A DNA stretch of 39,983 nt. Origin: Candidatus Latescibacterota bacterium. GTDB lineage: Bacteria; Latescibacterota; UBA2968. The stretch spans positions 1-39,983 of the forward strand of contig JAGWBW010000007.1 in assembly GCA_021295695.1 (NCBI GenBank), read 5' to 3'. Position 1 is the first letter of the stretch. The number at the start of each line of letters is the position of its first letter. Below are positions 31,293 to 38,358 of the stretch, one piece after another. The position numbers and the translations under genes were made by a program. Below the pieces are notes generated by a model. That model was not told where the DNA came from. It was given only the letters and a program-made list of their open reading frames with translations, and made no database searches.

Positions 31293-33992
31293 ATGACGCA
31301 TTTCCATAAGTTTTCTGAAATCGGTCGTCTTCCTCTTCCGGGAGACAACGTAGGCATCGCCACCTGCAACCTCGACAAAGGCACGGAGATTAGCCATTCA
31401 GATCGCACCTTCGCGCTTCGGCATACCATCCTCGAAGGCCATCGCTTTGCCATCCAACCCATTGCGCCTGGCGAACCCCTTCTCTCGTGGGGGCTGCCCT
31501 TTGGCATTGCAACGCGCCCTATCTCTCCCGGAGATTATGCCTGCAACCCAGAGATCCTTGGCGCCCTCAAACTCCGCGGTCTCGACTTTGAGCTTCCAGG
31601 CATGCCCAACTTTGAAGATCGCATTGTTCCGCATCAGATCGATGCGACTACCTTTGAGGCGGGTGAGCAAGTCAAACGCTATGACCAGTACGGTACTTTT
31701 CAAGGGTACAGAAGATCGGGAGGCCGAGGCGCAGGTACGCGGAATAATATTGTCATACTGGGAACATCCTCTCGCACAGCAAGCTATGCGAAGCAACTTG
31801 AAATGCGATTAAAAGACCGCATACGAGATTATCACAACATCGATGGCATTGTCGCAGTAGCCCATACCGAAGGCGGCGGCACCGAGATCCCCAACAACAA
31901 AGACATCTTATTGCGTACACTCGCCGGATTTACAATACATCCAAACGTGGGGGCAGTGCTCGCAATCGACTACGGCCACGAAGCCATCACCAATCAGCAC
32001 CTTCAGGAATATCTCGCGAAAAACAACTATCCCATAGATCACGTCCTGCACCACTTTCTCACGCTTGAAGGCAGCTTTGAATACGCGCTACAACAGGGCG
32101 AAAACATCATTGCCAAATGGCTGCCACAAGTCCAGGCGATGGCCCGCACATCCGAACCCCTATCGCACATCAAAATCGCGCTGCAATGCGGCGGTTCAGA
32201 TGCATTTTCGGGCATTTCCGGCAATCCATTGGCGTCGTGGGTAGCAAGAGAGATCATTCGCCATGGCGGCTCGGCTAACCTCGCCGAAACCGACGAGCTC
32301 ATCGGCGCAGAATCCTATGTCCTCCAAAATGTCTCGTCTTACGATGTTGCCCAATGTTTTCTCGACAAAGTCGAAGCCTATAAAACCCTCGCTGCCTGGC
32401 ACGGCACAACAGCAGAAGGCAATCCTTCCGGGGGCAACAAATTTCGAGGCCTCTACAATATCGTTCTCAAATCAATTGGCGCAGCCATGAAACGCCATCC
32501 AGATGTCCGTCTCGATTCTGTCATTGATTACGCGGCACGGATGACCGAATCTGGGTACTATTTCATGGACAGCCCTGGCAATGATCTCGAAAGCATCGCC
32601 GGCCAAGTGGCTTCGGGGTGCAACATGATCTTTTTTGTCACGGGTAATGGCTCAATCACAAACTTCCCCTTTGTACCCACCATCAAAATTGTGACCACAT
32701 CCGAACGCTATCAGTTGCTCAGCAAAGATATGGATGTCAATGCGGGCGCGTATCTGGACGGCACCTCCATGGACGATCTCGGCAGCGATATGTTTGACCT
32801 GACCTGCAAAATCGCCTCGGGAGAACGCAGCAAAGGAGAAAAGGCCGCACACGCACAAGTCTCGATATGGCGCACCTGGCGGCAGACCTCAACAGATCAC
32901 CTATCCGAACTCCAAGACCGACCAGAACCCCTGGGTGTGCCACTCGCTATTCAGACATTGGACGCTGACGAACACAGGTTTGAAGCTATTCGCACCCAGG
33001 ATGGATTTACAACCGACCGCCTGGGACTGATTCTGCCCACCAGCCTGTGTTCGGGGCAAATCGCGCTGATGGCGACAGAACGTCTCACGCAAAAGGGCCT
33101 GGGGCTCGATAAAGGCATCTCTCGCTTTGTCGCCCTCGCGCACACCGAAGGATGTGGCGTATCGGGAGGAGCCACCGAACGCCTCTACACGCGCACCATG
33201 CTCGGCTACCTCACCCACCCACTGGTACACACCTGTCTGTTGTTAGAACACGGCTGTGAAAAGACCCACAACGACTATATTCGGCACGCATTGGACGACA
33301 AGGGAATCAGCCCCGATGCATTTGGATGGGCCAGCGTACAACTCGACGGCGGTATTGAGGCTGTTTTGGACAAGGTCGAAGCCTATTTCCTCGACCAGTT
33401 CGCACAGACTCTTCCTCCCGAAATCACCCCTGCCAACCTGTCCGTGCTCCGCATTGGGCTTCACGCTTCCGGTTCTATTTCCGATATTGCCGCACAATCG
33501 CTCGCCCGTCTATCCAAAATCCTGATCGGCGCAGGTGCCACGCTTGTTGTACCCGACAATGCGAGTTTTTTGTCTCATCCCATCTACCAATCCGAAGTTC
33601 TGGGCAGCACACCACCTGCGCCCACTCTTGCACACGGGCAATATCCCGCCCAACCTGGCTATCACATCATGGACAGCCAGACTGACCACTGGGTCGAAAC
33701 CCTCACGGGATTGGGCGGCACAGGCGTCCACCTCATCGTCGCCTACTCAGGCGATCATCCCTTGCAGGGCCATCCCCTGACCCCCATGCTTCAAACAACG
33801 GCCGAAGAACGCGTCGCTAATTCCTACGGCGATGACTTTGACCTCATCTTCAACACCGCCCCCAAAGACAATGCCGACGCCCTCTTGCGCCAGATCATCG
33901 CCGTCGCCTCTCGCCAATATACACCCAAAACACCACTAACGGGCAACACAGACTTCCAATTTACCCGAGGGCTTCTGGGTGTTTCGATGTGA
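31293..33992 (+). CDS. UxaA-family dehydratase with duplicated catalytic region
   Basis: An 899-residue cytosolic protein of the altronate/galactarate dehydratase (UxaA/GarD) family, which removes water from hexarates or related acids using a metal. Residues about 1-100 form a SAF-type N-terminal domain. A first catalytic region contains GYRRSGGRGAGTRNNIVI, AVAHTEGGGTEI and MDSPGNDLESIAGQVASGC, then FFVTGNG and KDMDVNAGAYLDG. A second, more degenerate copy begins near residue 570: RLGLILPTSLCSGQ, ALAHTEGCGVSGG, MDSQTDHWVETLTG and IVAYSGDHPLQGHP. Ordinary family members are about 500 residues, so this is nearly double. AAGGA precedes the ATG by about 8 bases. The substrate is unknown; the nearby sugar-acid-type enzymes suggest an aldonate or hexarate. 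Confidence 0.85.
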   Translation: MTHFHKFSEIGRLPLPGDNVGIATCNLDKGTEISHSDRTFALRHTILEGHRFAIQPIAPGEPLLSWGLPFGIATRPISPGDYACNPEILGALKLRGLDFELPGMPNFEDRIVPHQIDATTFEAGEQVKRYDQYGTFQGYRRSGGRGAGTRNNIVILGTSSRTASYAKQLEMRLKDRIRDYHNIDGIVAVAHTEGGGTEIPNNKDILLRTLAGFTIHPNVGAVLAIDYGHEAITNQHLQEYLAKNNYPIDHVLHHFLTLEGSFEYALQQGENIIAKWLPQVQAMARTSEPLSHIKIALQCGGSDAFSGISGNPLASWVAREIIRHGGSANLAETDELIGAESYVLQNVSSYDVAQCFLDKVEAYKTLAAWHGTTAEGNPSGGNKFRGLYNIVLKSIGAAMKRHPDVRLDSVIDYAARMTESGYYFMDSPGNDLESIAGQVASGCNMIFFVTGNGSITNFPFVPTIKIVTTSERYQLLSKDMDVNAGAYLDGTSMDDLGSDMFDLTCKIASGERSKGEKAAHAQVSIWRTWRQTSTDHLSELQDRPEPLGVPLAIQTLDADEHRFEAIRTQDGFTTDRLGLILPTSLCSGQIALMATERLTQKGLGLDKGISRFVALAHTEGCGVSGGATERLYTRTMLGYLTHPLVHTCLLLEHGCEKTHNDYIRHALDDKGISPDAFGWASVQLDGGIEAVLDKVEAYFLDQFAQTLPPEITPANLSVLRIGLHASGSISDIAAQSLARLSKILIGAGATLVVPDNASFLSHPIYQSEVLGSTPPAPTLAHGQYPAQPGYHIMDSQTDHWVETLTGLGGTGVHLIVAYSGDHPLQGHPLTPMLQTTAEERVANSYGDDFDLIFNTAPKDNADALLRQIIAVASRQYTPKTPLTGNTDFQFTRGLLGVSM

Positions 33993-34086
33993 TCAAAGCA
34001 AAGAGAATTTTTTGCTCTATTGCGTCCAGTAAGGCTTGACTATATATTGTAACTGATGTTACGCATCTGCACAATATAATGGGCCT

Positions 34087-34204
34087 GTCATTTTGAGCCT
34101 TTCGGCTACGCTCAAGATAAACTCCGCGCAGCGGAGTCGAAAAATCTACTACCAACGCAGGTGGAACAGATGCTTCGGCTCCGTTCCACTCCGCTCAGCA
34201 TGAC
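34087..34204. repeat. Palindromic intergenic repeat element with imperfect terminal inverted repeats
   Basis: A 118-bp stretch bounded by GTCATTTTGAGC (34087-34098) and GCTCAGCATGAC (34193-34204), 12-bp inverted ends with two mismatches. It contains an internal hairpin ACTCCGC-GCA-GCGGAGT (34121-34137) and several CTTCGGCT/CCACTCCGC words. This style (GTCATTnTGAGC...GCTCAGnATGAC) resembles dispersed intergenic palindromes known from many bacterial genomes. It has no coding capacity, and only one copy is seen here. The rest of the 33993-34263 gap is AT-rich with no gene. Confidence 0.7.
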
Positions 34205-34263
34205 TTGTAAATAGGATGAAAACACTTAATCAGATCCGGAGTCAATTGTCCATGGAGGTGAAC

Positions 34264-34494
34264 ATGTTCACCTGTTCGAATTGTGGTGCAGAAGAAAGCC
34301 GTGAGGAGTTGGTAGAAGAGATCTTCCAGATTGAGGGGAAATACGTCCTGATAGATCGCATTCCAACTACGGTATGTAATCGTTGCGGTGAAGAGATATT
34401 CAGCCGCGAAACCGCAGAAAAGATTCGCCTAATGGTCCATGGACAGGCAAAACCGAAAAAGTCCATCTCCTTGAAGGTATTTGAGTTCGCTTAA
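34264..34494 (+). CDS. YgiT-type zinc-finger protein (MqsA-like antitoxin N-terminal domain)
   Basis: A 76-residue protein with two CxxC knuckles, C4-S-N-C7 and C38-N-R-C41, separated by a short strand region (GKYVLIDRIP). This matches the YgiT/MqsA zinc-binding domain with no HTH attached. Such small proteins are usually encoded next to a DUF4258/MqsR-like toxin, but no such gene lies on either side. Upstream is the palindromic repeat and downstream, after 19 bases, the UGA-containing Spx/ArsC-like gene. The ATG at 34264 is chosen because GGAGGTGA lies just before it; an ATG at 34216 is in frame but has no comparable signal. The role is unknown and it may be an orphan antitoxin. Confidence 0.8.
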   Translation: MFTCSNCGAEESREELVEEIFQIEGKYVLIDRIPTTVCNRCGEEIFSRETAEKIRLMVHGQAKPKKSISLKVFEFA

Positions 34495-34513
34495 AAAAGG
34501 TATAGAGACGACA

Positions 34514-34873
34514 ATGTCCAAAATCAACTTTTACACCTGGAACAGATGAAGCACCTGTCGCAAGGTGAAAGCGTGGCTTTCACGAGAAGGCGTGAATTTT
34601 GAGGAGAGGGATTTCTTCAGGGATGAATTCACAGAGGAAGAACTCAGGGAATTGCTCGGCGACACTCCGCCCTTCGACATATTCTCGTGGCGGAGTCCCT
34701 CGGCACGAACGCTGAAACTCGACCGGGAGAAAGTATCGGCAGATGAACTGATTCGCCTCATGATTGAACAGCCCCGGCTGATACGCCGTCCACTGATATA
34801 CACCGGAGACCGGCTATTCGCAGGCACGGACAAAGAAGCGATGGCGGAGGCATTTCCCGGGTACAATCTGTGA
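34514..34873 (+). CDS. Spx/ArsC-like thioredoxin-fold protein, probable selenoprotein (UGA = Sec at codon 12)
   Basis: A 119-codon gene with one in-frame TGA at 34547-34549. Reading it as selenocysteine gives MSKINFYTWNR-U-STCRKVKAWL. This aligns with Spx/ArsC starts of the form LYTSPSCTSCRKARAWL, the TGA sitting exactly on the first Cys of CxxC (U12-x-x-C15). The rest is a complete ArsC/Spx fold: ERDFFRDEFTEEEL, SWRSPSAR (58-65) and the LIRRPLIY motif (R91-R92-P93), ending at the usual length. A perfect hairpin starts 15 bases after the TGA, as expected for a bacterial SECIS. The gene would be an oxidoreductase or regulator acting through a selenylsulfide. The alternative is a nonsense mutation of TGC/TGT, with a truncated product from the GTG at 34565. 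Confidence 0.8.
34565..34583 (+). promoter_or_regulatory. Candidate bacterial SECIS hairpin
   Basis: GTGAAAGCGTGGCTTTCAC forms a perfect 8-bp stem with loop GTG (or CGTGG if the top pair opens). It begins 15 bases after the TGA codon, placing the loop about 24 bases downstream. A G-containing apical loop at this distance fits bacterial SECIS rules. A smaller competing stem (CACCT/AGGTG) lies between. No bulged U as in E. coli fdhF is seen. Confidence 0.6.
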
Positions 34874-34877
34874 TAAA

Positions 34878-34906
34878 AAAAAGCCAGACGCAATGTCTGG
34901 CTTTTT
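34878..34906. terminator. Bidirectional rho-independent terminator
   Basis: AAAAAGCCAGAC (34878-34889) and GTCTGGCTTTTT (34895-34906) form a 12-bp stem with a 5-base loop. It has A-rich and T-rich flanks. It lies between the selenoprotein gene and the convergent dehydrogenase gene. Confidence 0.9.
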
Positions 34907-34928
34907 GATTTTTAGCAGTGGATTATTA

Positions 34929-35987
34929 CTACCCCACCTTAACTTCTCGCCCCGTGCGTCCAGATTCAAATACCGCAGTAATAATTTCCACGGCGTGGCG
35001 TGCGCTTTCAAGGCCAATCATAGGCTCGCGCTCTTCATTGATCGCCCCGATGAGGTCTTCGATGATCAACGTGTGCCCATCGGAACTGACAGCCATTGGG
35101 TCTGCTGAAATATTCTTCTGCTTGTCCTCCTGAGCGCCGTAAAATCCCAGCATCTCTGCTTCTTCCGATGCCTCGTTTTCACCCTGAATCTTCCAGGAAA
35201 TCAGCTTCGAAGCATCTTTCATAATCGACCCATTCTCGCCGTAAATAGTCACCAGTTGCGGAAGCCCTGGATAGCAGCAAGTCGTTGTATAAACCGTGCC
35301 AATCGCACCATTCTTAAACTTAAACAACGCCACAGTCTGATCTTCTGCTTCGATATCGTGTCCAAAAACGCCAAACATGCCCATCACAGACTCGACACCG
35401 CCAGCGAGCCACTGAATCAAATCGACGGTATGCACGCCCTGATTCATCAACGAGCCTCCCCCATCGAGATCCCACGTTCCCTTCCACGATCCATGCGCAC
35501 CCTGATAATAGCTATCCGCTCGATACCAGGGCAAATGGCCATGAACGCCGATCAATTTGCCCAGCTTACCGCTATCAACAGCATCTTTAATCCGCCTGTT
35601 TAAAGGTTCCAAACGCGCTTGAAAAATACATCCAACCTTCACGCCGGCATCCTTCACCGCACCAATCAGCTGATCAACGCGCTCAGGCGTAATATCCGCG
35701 GGCTTCTCAACGATCATGTGCTTGCCCGCATCTGCGGCCTGGATACCCAGTTCGGCGTGTTTTCCGGACTCAACGCAAACATTGACGATCTGGACCTCAT
35801 CGTCCTGAAGCATCTCTTCATAACTCGTATAAGCTTTGCACCCGTATTCCTCAGCCGTAGATCCCAAACGCTCCTCATCCACATCACACACGGCCACCAA
35901 CTTCGCGCCTTTGGCCCGTGCGACAGACCGACAGTGGTTCTTGCCCATACCCAGTCCAACAACGCCAAAACCCAGCTCTGCTGCCAT
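34929..35987 (-). CDS. Gfo/Idh/MocA family NAD(P)-dependent oxidoreductase
   Basis: A 352-residue dehydrogenase of the same family as the gene at 391-1380 but not a close copy. The Rossmann turn is GVVGLGMGKNHCRSV and CDVDEERL marks the strand-2 acid that favours NAD. The catalytic EKP motif is MIVEKPADITPE, and the second domain has GGGSLMNQGVHTVDLIQW, the conserved GxHxxD. Substrates in this family are sugars, inositols or biliverdin-like compounds; none can be assigned here. GGAGGG sits 4-5 bases before the ATG at 35987. It stands alone, with a terminator after it and a 305-base intergenic region before it. Confidence 0.9.
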   Translation of the reverse strand: MAAELGFGVVGLGMGKNHCRSVARAKGAKLVAVCDVDEERLGSTAEEYGCKAYTSYEEMLQDDEVQIVNVCVESGKHAELGIQAADAGKHMIVEKPADITPERVDQLIGAVKDAGVKVGCIFQARLEPLNRRIKDAVDSGKLGKLIGVHGHLPWYRADSYYQGAHGSWKGTWDLDGGGSLMNQGVHTVDLIQWLAGGVESVMGMFGVFGHDIEAEDQTVALFKFKNGAIGTVYTTTCCYPGLPQLVTIYGENGSIMKDASKLISWKIQGENEASEEAEMLGFYGAQEDKQKNISADPMAVSSDGHTLIIEDLIGAINEEREPMIGLESARHAVEIITAVFESGRTGREVKVG

Positions 35988-36087
35988 AACACCCTCCAAT
36001 CGGAAATGTAAAGATCAATCTATAAAACGCGGCTCAATTTAATGAGACACCCTTCGGCGAGCAAGCAAAATTATTACGGGAAAGACC

Positions 36088-36115
36088 TTGACATTTGACG
36101 AGAACAGACTATACA
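36088..36115 (+). promoter_or_regulatory. Sigma-70-type promoter upstream of the SRAP gene
   Basis: TTGACA (36088-36093), a 16-base spacer, TATACA (36110-36115). Initiation near 36122 would give a leader of about 170 bases that includes the palindromic segment at 36147-36230. No LexA-type box was recognised. Confidence 0.5.
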
Positions 36116-36146
36116 TAAATAAGCGGTCAACAGTCAGCTAAAAACC

Positions 36147-36230
36147 TCCTGGATCGCGGCTTTAAACATGCCGCGATGACAATCGCTATTCCTGTCGTCA
36201 CCCCTGTATGCTTGAAGCAGGCGTCCAGGA
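36147..36230. repeat. Palindromic intergenic segment (possible dispersed repeat)
   Basis: Outer 7-bp inverted ends TCCTGGA (36147-36153) and TCCAGGA (36224-36230) enclose a strong hairpin ATCGCGGC/GCCGCGAT (36153-36177) and a CCTG...CAGG stem. The wording (CGTCACCCCTG...CAGGCGTCCAGGA) resembles widespread intergenic repeats, but no second copy is in the window. It fills most of the 35988-36292 gap, which holds no gene. Confidence 0.45.
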
Positions 36231-36292
36231 TGAGTAGGGATCTAAAAGCTGATCGCTAATTCCCGATATCTGCTTTCCAAAGGAACCCTATC

Positions 36293-36982
36293 ATGTGCGG
36301 TCGATTTGTCTATGCTGCCCAATGCGATGAAAACCAACTCGCATTTCCACAAGTTATTTTCCCCAACGAGATGCCATTGCGATACAATATCGCACCGGGC
36401 CAGGATATCACGGCAATTGCCAACAATGCCGAGCCGCGGGCAGACACCTTCAAATGGGGACTTATTCCATCGTGGGCAAAAGATCACAAAATTGGCAACC
36501 GACTCATCAATGCGCGGGGAGAAACCCTTGCGGAAAAACCTTCATTTCGCACGGCTTTTAAAAGACGGCGGTGTCTGATTCCCACAACGGGATTTTACGA
36601 ATGGCAACGCAATCCCGACGGCAGAACCAAAACCCCTATGTACATCGCGCTCAAATCCGGCACCCCCTTTGCCTTTGCTGGCCTTTGGGAATTGTGGCAT
36701 TCACCTGAAGGAGAAAGCATCCAATCCTGCACCATTATCACAACCGAACCCAACGACCTCATGGCATCAGTTCACAATCGCATGCCCGTCATTCTACCGG
36801 CTAACGCGTATGACCTGTGGCTCGATCCAGCAGAGCGAACAGACCTGCAAGACCTTTTCGTTCCCTATTCCGCACAAGAGATGATCGCACATCCTGTTTC
36901 TACCCTTGTCAACAGTCCGATGAATGACACGCCAGACTGTCTTAAACCCGTACAACCGCCCGAACAGGGCGCATTGTTTTGA
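36293..36982 (+). CDS. SRAP family protein (YedK/HMCES-like abasic-site shield)
   Basis: A 229-residue protein of the SOS-response-associated peptidase family, which crosslinks through Cys2 to abasic sites in single-stranded DNA and protects them. Start MCGRF exposes Cys2 after Met removal. RYNIAPGQ, WGLIPSWAKD, NARGETLAEKPSFR and CLIPTTGFYEWQR (catalytic Glu) occur in family order, with the conserved His in MASVHNRMPVIL. Length is typical. AAAGGA is about 8 bases before the ATG. The 3' end is separated by 26 bases from the amidohydrolase gene, so the two may be co-transcribed although no functional link is known. Confidence 0.95.
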   Translation: MCGRFVYAAQCDENQLAFPQVIFPNEMPLRYNIAPGQDITAIANNAEPRADTFKWGLIPSWAKDHKIGNRLINARGETLAEKPSFRTAFKRRRCLIPTTGFYEWQRNPDGRTKTPMYIALKSGTPFAFAGLWELWHSPEGESIQSCTIITTEPNDLMASVHNRMPVILPANAYDLWLDPAERTDLQDLFVPYSAQEMIAHPVSTLVNSPMNDTPDCLKPVQPPEQGALF

Positions 36983-37008
36983 TCCCACCCCTTCGGAGTA
37001 AAAACGCA

Positions 37009-37767
37009 ATGACCATTGTCGATACACACTGCCACGTTGGACTTTACAAATACGAACCCCTGGAATCCCTTCTCTACCACATGAACACATCCGGCGTCGA
37101 TCGAGCTGTCTTCATCCAATACGCAGGGAACTCGGATAACCAGTATATGCTCGACAGCATGGCGGCACAGCCAGAAAATTTTCAAGCGGCCATGATCGTT
37201 GACCCAACAGACGATGGCACGACCATACGACAATGGGCAGAACAGGATATTGTCGGCATTCGTCTCCCGGCAAATAGCCGCGCCGATTGCGCCGATCCCC
37301 TCGCACAGTGGCGCACGGCCGCCGAACTCGACCTCGTCGTCAGTGCGCCAAGCAATCCCCAGAGTCTTCTGAGCGATGAATTTGCAGAAGTGCTCAGAGA
37401 ATTTCCAAATCTGTCCATTGTAATTGAACACCTCGCGGGTATTGGAGAAGGCCAACAGCCCCCTTATGACACGTTCAAAAAAATCCTCGAACTCGCCGAA
37501 CAGCCCAATCTGTCCATCAAACTTCCCGGATTCGGCGAAATCTGCCCCGTTCCCCTGCCCTTTGATCCCATCCCCCCGCTCGCCGACATGACCATCGAAG
37601 CCTTTGGTCCCCAAAGGGTCATGTGGGGAAGCGATTATCCCCCCGTGAGCAGACGCGAAGGCTACGACAATAGCCTCAAAGTTCCGATGGATTATCTATC
37701 TGACCTCAGCGAAGAAGACAGAGAATGGATATTTGGAAAAACCGCCCTGAAAATCTGGCGATTCTGA
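37009..37767 (+). CDS. Amidohydrolase-2 family metal-dependent hydrolase
   Basis: A 252-residue TIM-barrel hydrolase or decarboxylase of the amidohydrolase_2 (ACMSD-like) family. VDTHCHVGL gives the HxH metal site (H7, H9), IEHLAGIG contains the strand-5 His region, and MWGSDYPPVSRREGY carries the conserved Asp of the GSDYP motif. Members hydrolyse lactones or decarboxylate aromatic acids. In genomes rich in Gfo/Idh/MocA and enolase-superfamily genes they often act on sugar lactones (inference). The ATG at 37009 begins the first barrel strand; an upstream in-frame ATG would overlap the SRAP gene. A strong terminator follows. Confidence 0.88.
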   Translation: MTIVDTHCHVGLYKYEPLESLLYHMNTSGVDRAVFIQYAGNSDNQYMLDSMAAQPENFQAAMIVDPTDDGTTIRQWAEQDIVGIRLPANSRADCADPLAQWRTAAELDLVVSAPSNPQSLLSDEFAEVLREFPNLSIVIEHLAGIGEGQQPPYDTFKKILELAEQPNLSIKLPGFGEICPVPLPFDPIPPLADMTIEAFGPQRVMWGSDYPPVSRREGYDNSLKVPMDYLSDLSEEDREWIFGKTALKIWRF

Positions 37768-37782
37768 GTACTTCCAAAAATA

Positions 37783-37815
37783 AAAAAGCGTCGGCGATGT
37801 TAGCCGACGCTTTTT
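37783..37815. terminator. Bidirectional rho-independent terminator
   Basis: AAAAAGCGTCGGC (37783-37795) and GCCGACGCTTTTT (37803-37815) form a 13-bp stem with a 7-base loop. It serves both the plus-strand amidohydrolase and the convergent cytochrome-like lipoprotein gene. Confidence 0.92.
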
Positions 37816-37842
37816 CGTTATACTCGTTTGTGTTACACTGGC

Positions 37843-38286
37843 TCACTCCTCATACTCTGGAAATGCGGGAGCCAGCATAAACGCGCAATCTTCGTGGCAT
37901 TTGCCGCAATAAGGTACCATAGCGCGGAACTTCTTATTCGCCTCCTTGACATTTCCCCCCTTAGCAGCCGATGCAATCCCCAGAGCCAATGTTTGAGATG
38001 CCTGGTTGTAAATCGTGTACTTCTCTTCGTGCTCTGGTGGATAGAGATCGATCACCGCTTTCAACGCATCCTGAATTTTCTCGGCATCATCGGCAACGCC
38101 TTCAACAGTCTCGTTTTTCAGCGCGACCATAATACGGTCTGTACTCAGCTTAATCTCGCGCATTTTCGCACGTCTTACAGGCAGTTTATTGTCCGACTGT
38201 TCGCTGCCCCCACCACAGCCAGCGATACCAGCCATCACAACCCCCAAAATTACCGAACCCAAAGCCATAAACCTCAAATAGCGCAT
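37843..38286 (-). CDS. Class II (cytochrome c'-like) haem lipoprotein
   Basis: A 147-residue exported lipoprotein: hydrophobic signal and lipobox IAGC (Cys24), then four predicted amphipathic helices. A single haem-binding CxxCH lies near the C-terminus (C127-G-K-C130-H131), followed by an extra Cys (C134). A CxxCH in the last helix of a four-helix bundle is the signature of cytochrome c'-type proteins, which bind NO or transfer electrons. The additional Cys is uncommon. GGAGGA sits 4 bases before the ATG. A probable promoter lies upstream. It is next to, and in the same direction as, the GAF-membrane protein, but a separate promoter suggests independent expression. Confidence 0.75.
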   Translation of the reverse strand: MRYLRFMALGSVILGVVMAGIAGCGGGSEQSDNKLPVRRAKMREIKLSTDRIMVALKNETVEGVADDAEKIQDALKAVIDLYPPEHEEKYTIYNQASQTLALGIASAAKGGNVKEANKKFRAMVPYCGKCHEDCAFMLAPAFPEYEE

Positions 38287-38329
38287 TGCTTCCTCCTCTT
38301 TCCTTTCTCATTTCACATCGCGGACCATG

Positions 38330-38358
38330 ATAATAAACTTTTCTCAACACAAAATCAA
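38330..38358 (-). promoter_or_regulatory. Sigma-70-type promoter of the cytochrome c'-like gene
   Basis: Minus strand: TTGATT (38358-38353), a 17-base spacer, TATTAT (38335-38330). It overlaps the last codons of the GAF gene and leaves a leader of about 37 bases. Confidence 0.5.

Noticed and set aside
34041-34082. Possible promoter (TTGACT and TATAAT-like strings) upstream of the palindromic repeat
   Set aside because: The TATAAT has no -35 at 16-18 bases and the TTGACT has no matching -10, so no coherent promoter can be assigned.
34565-34873. A 102-codon gene starting at the GTG at 34565
   Set aside because: It would lack the first strand and CxxC of the ArsC/Spx fold, and the GTG has no ribosome-binding site. 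The upstream frame with one TGA continues the family alignment exactly.
36865-37614. 249-codon open frame on the minus strand
   Set aside because: It is opposite the amidohydrolase and SRAP genes, both of which have clear motifs; its own translation looks random.
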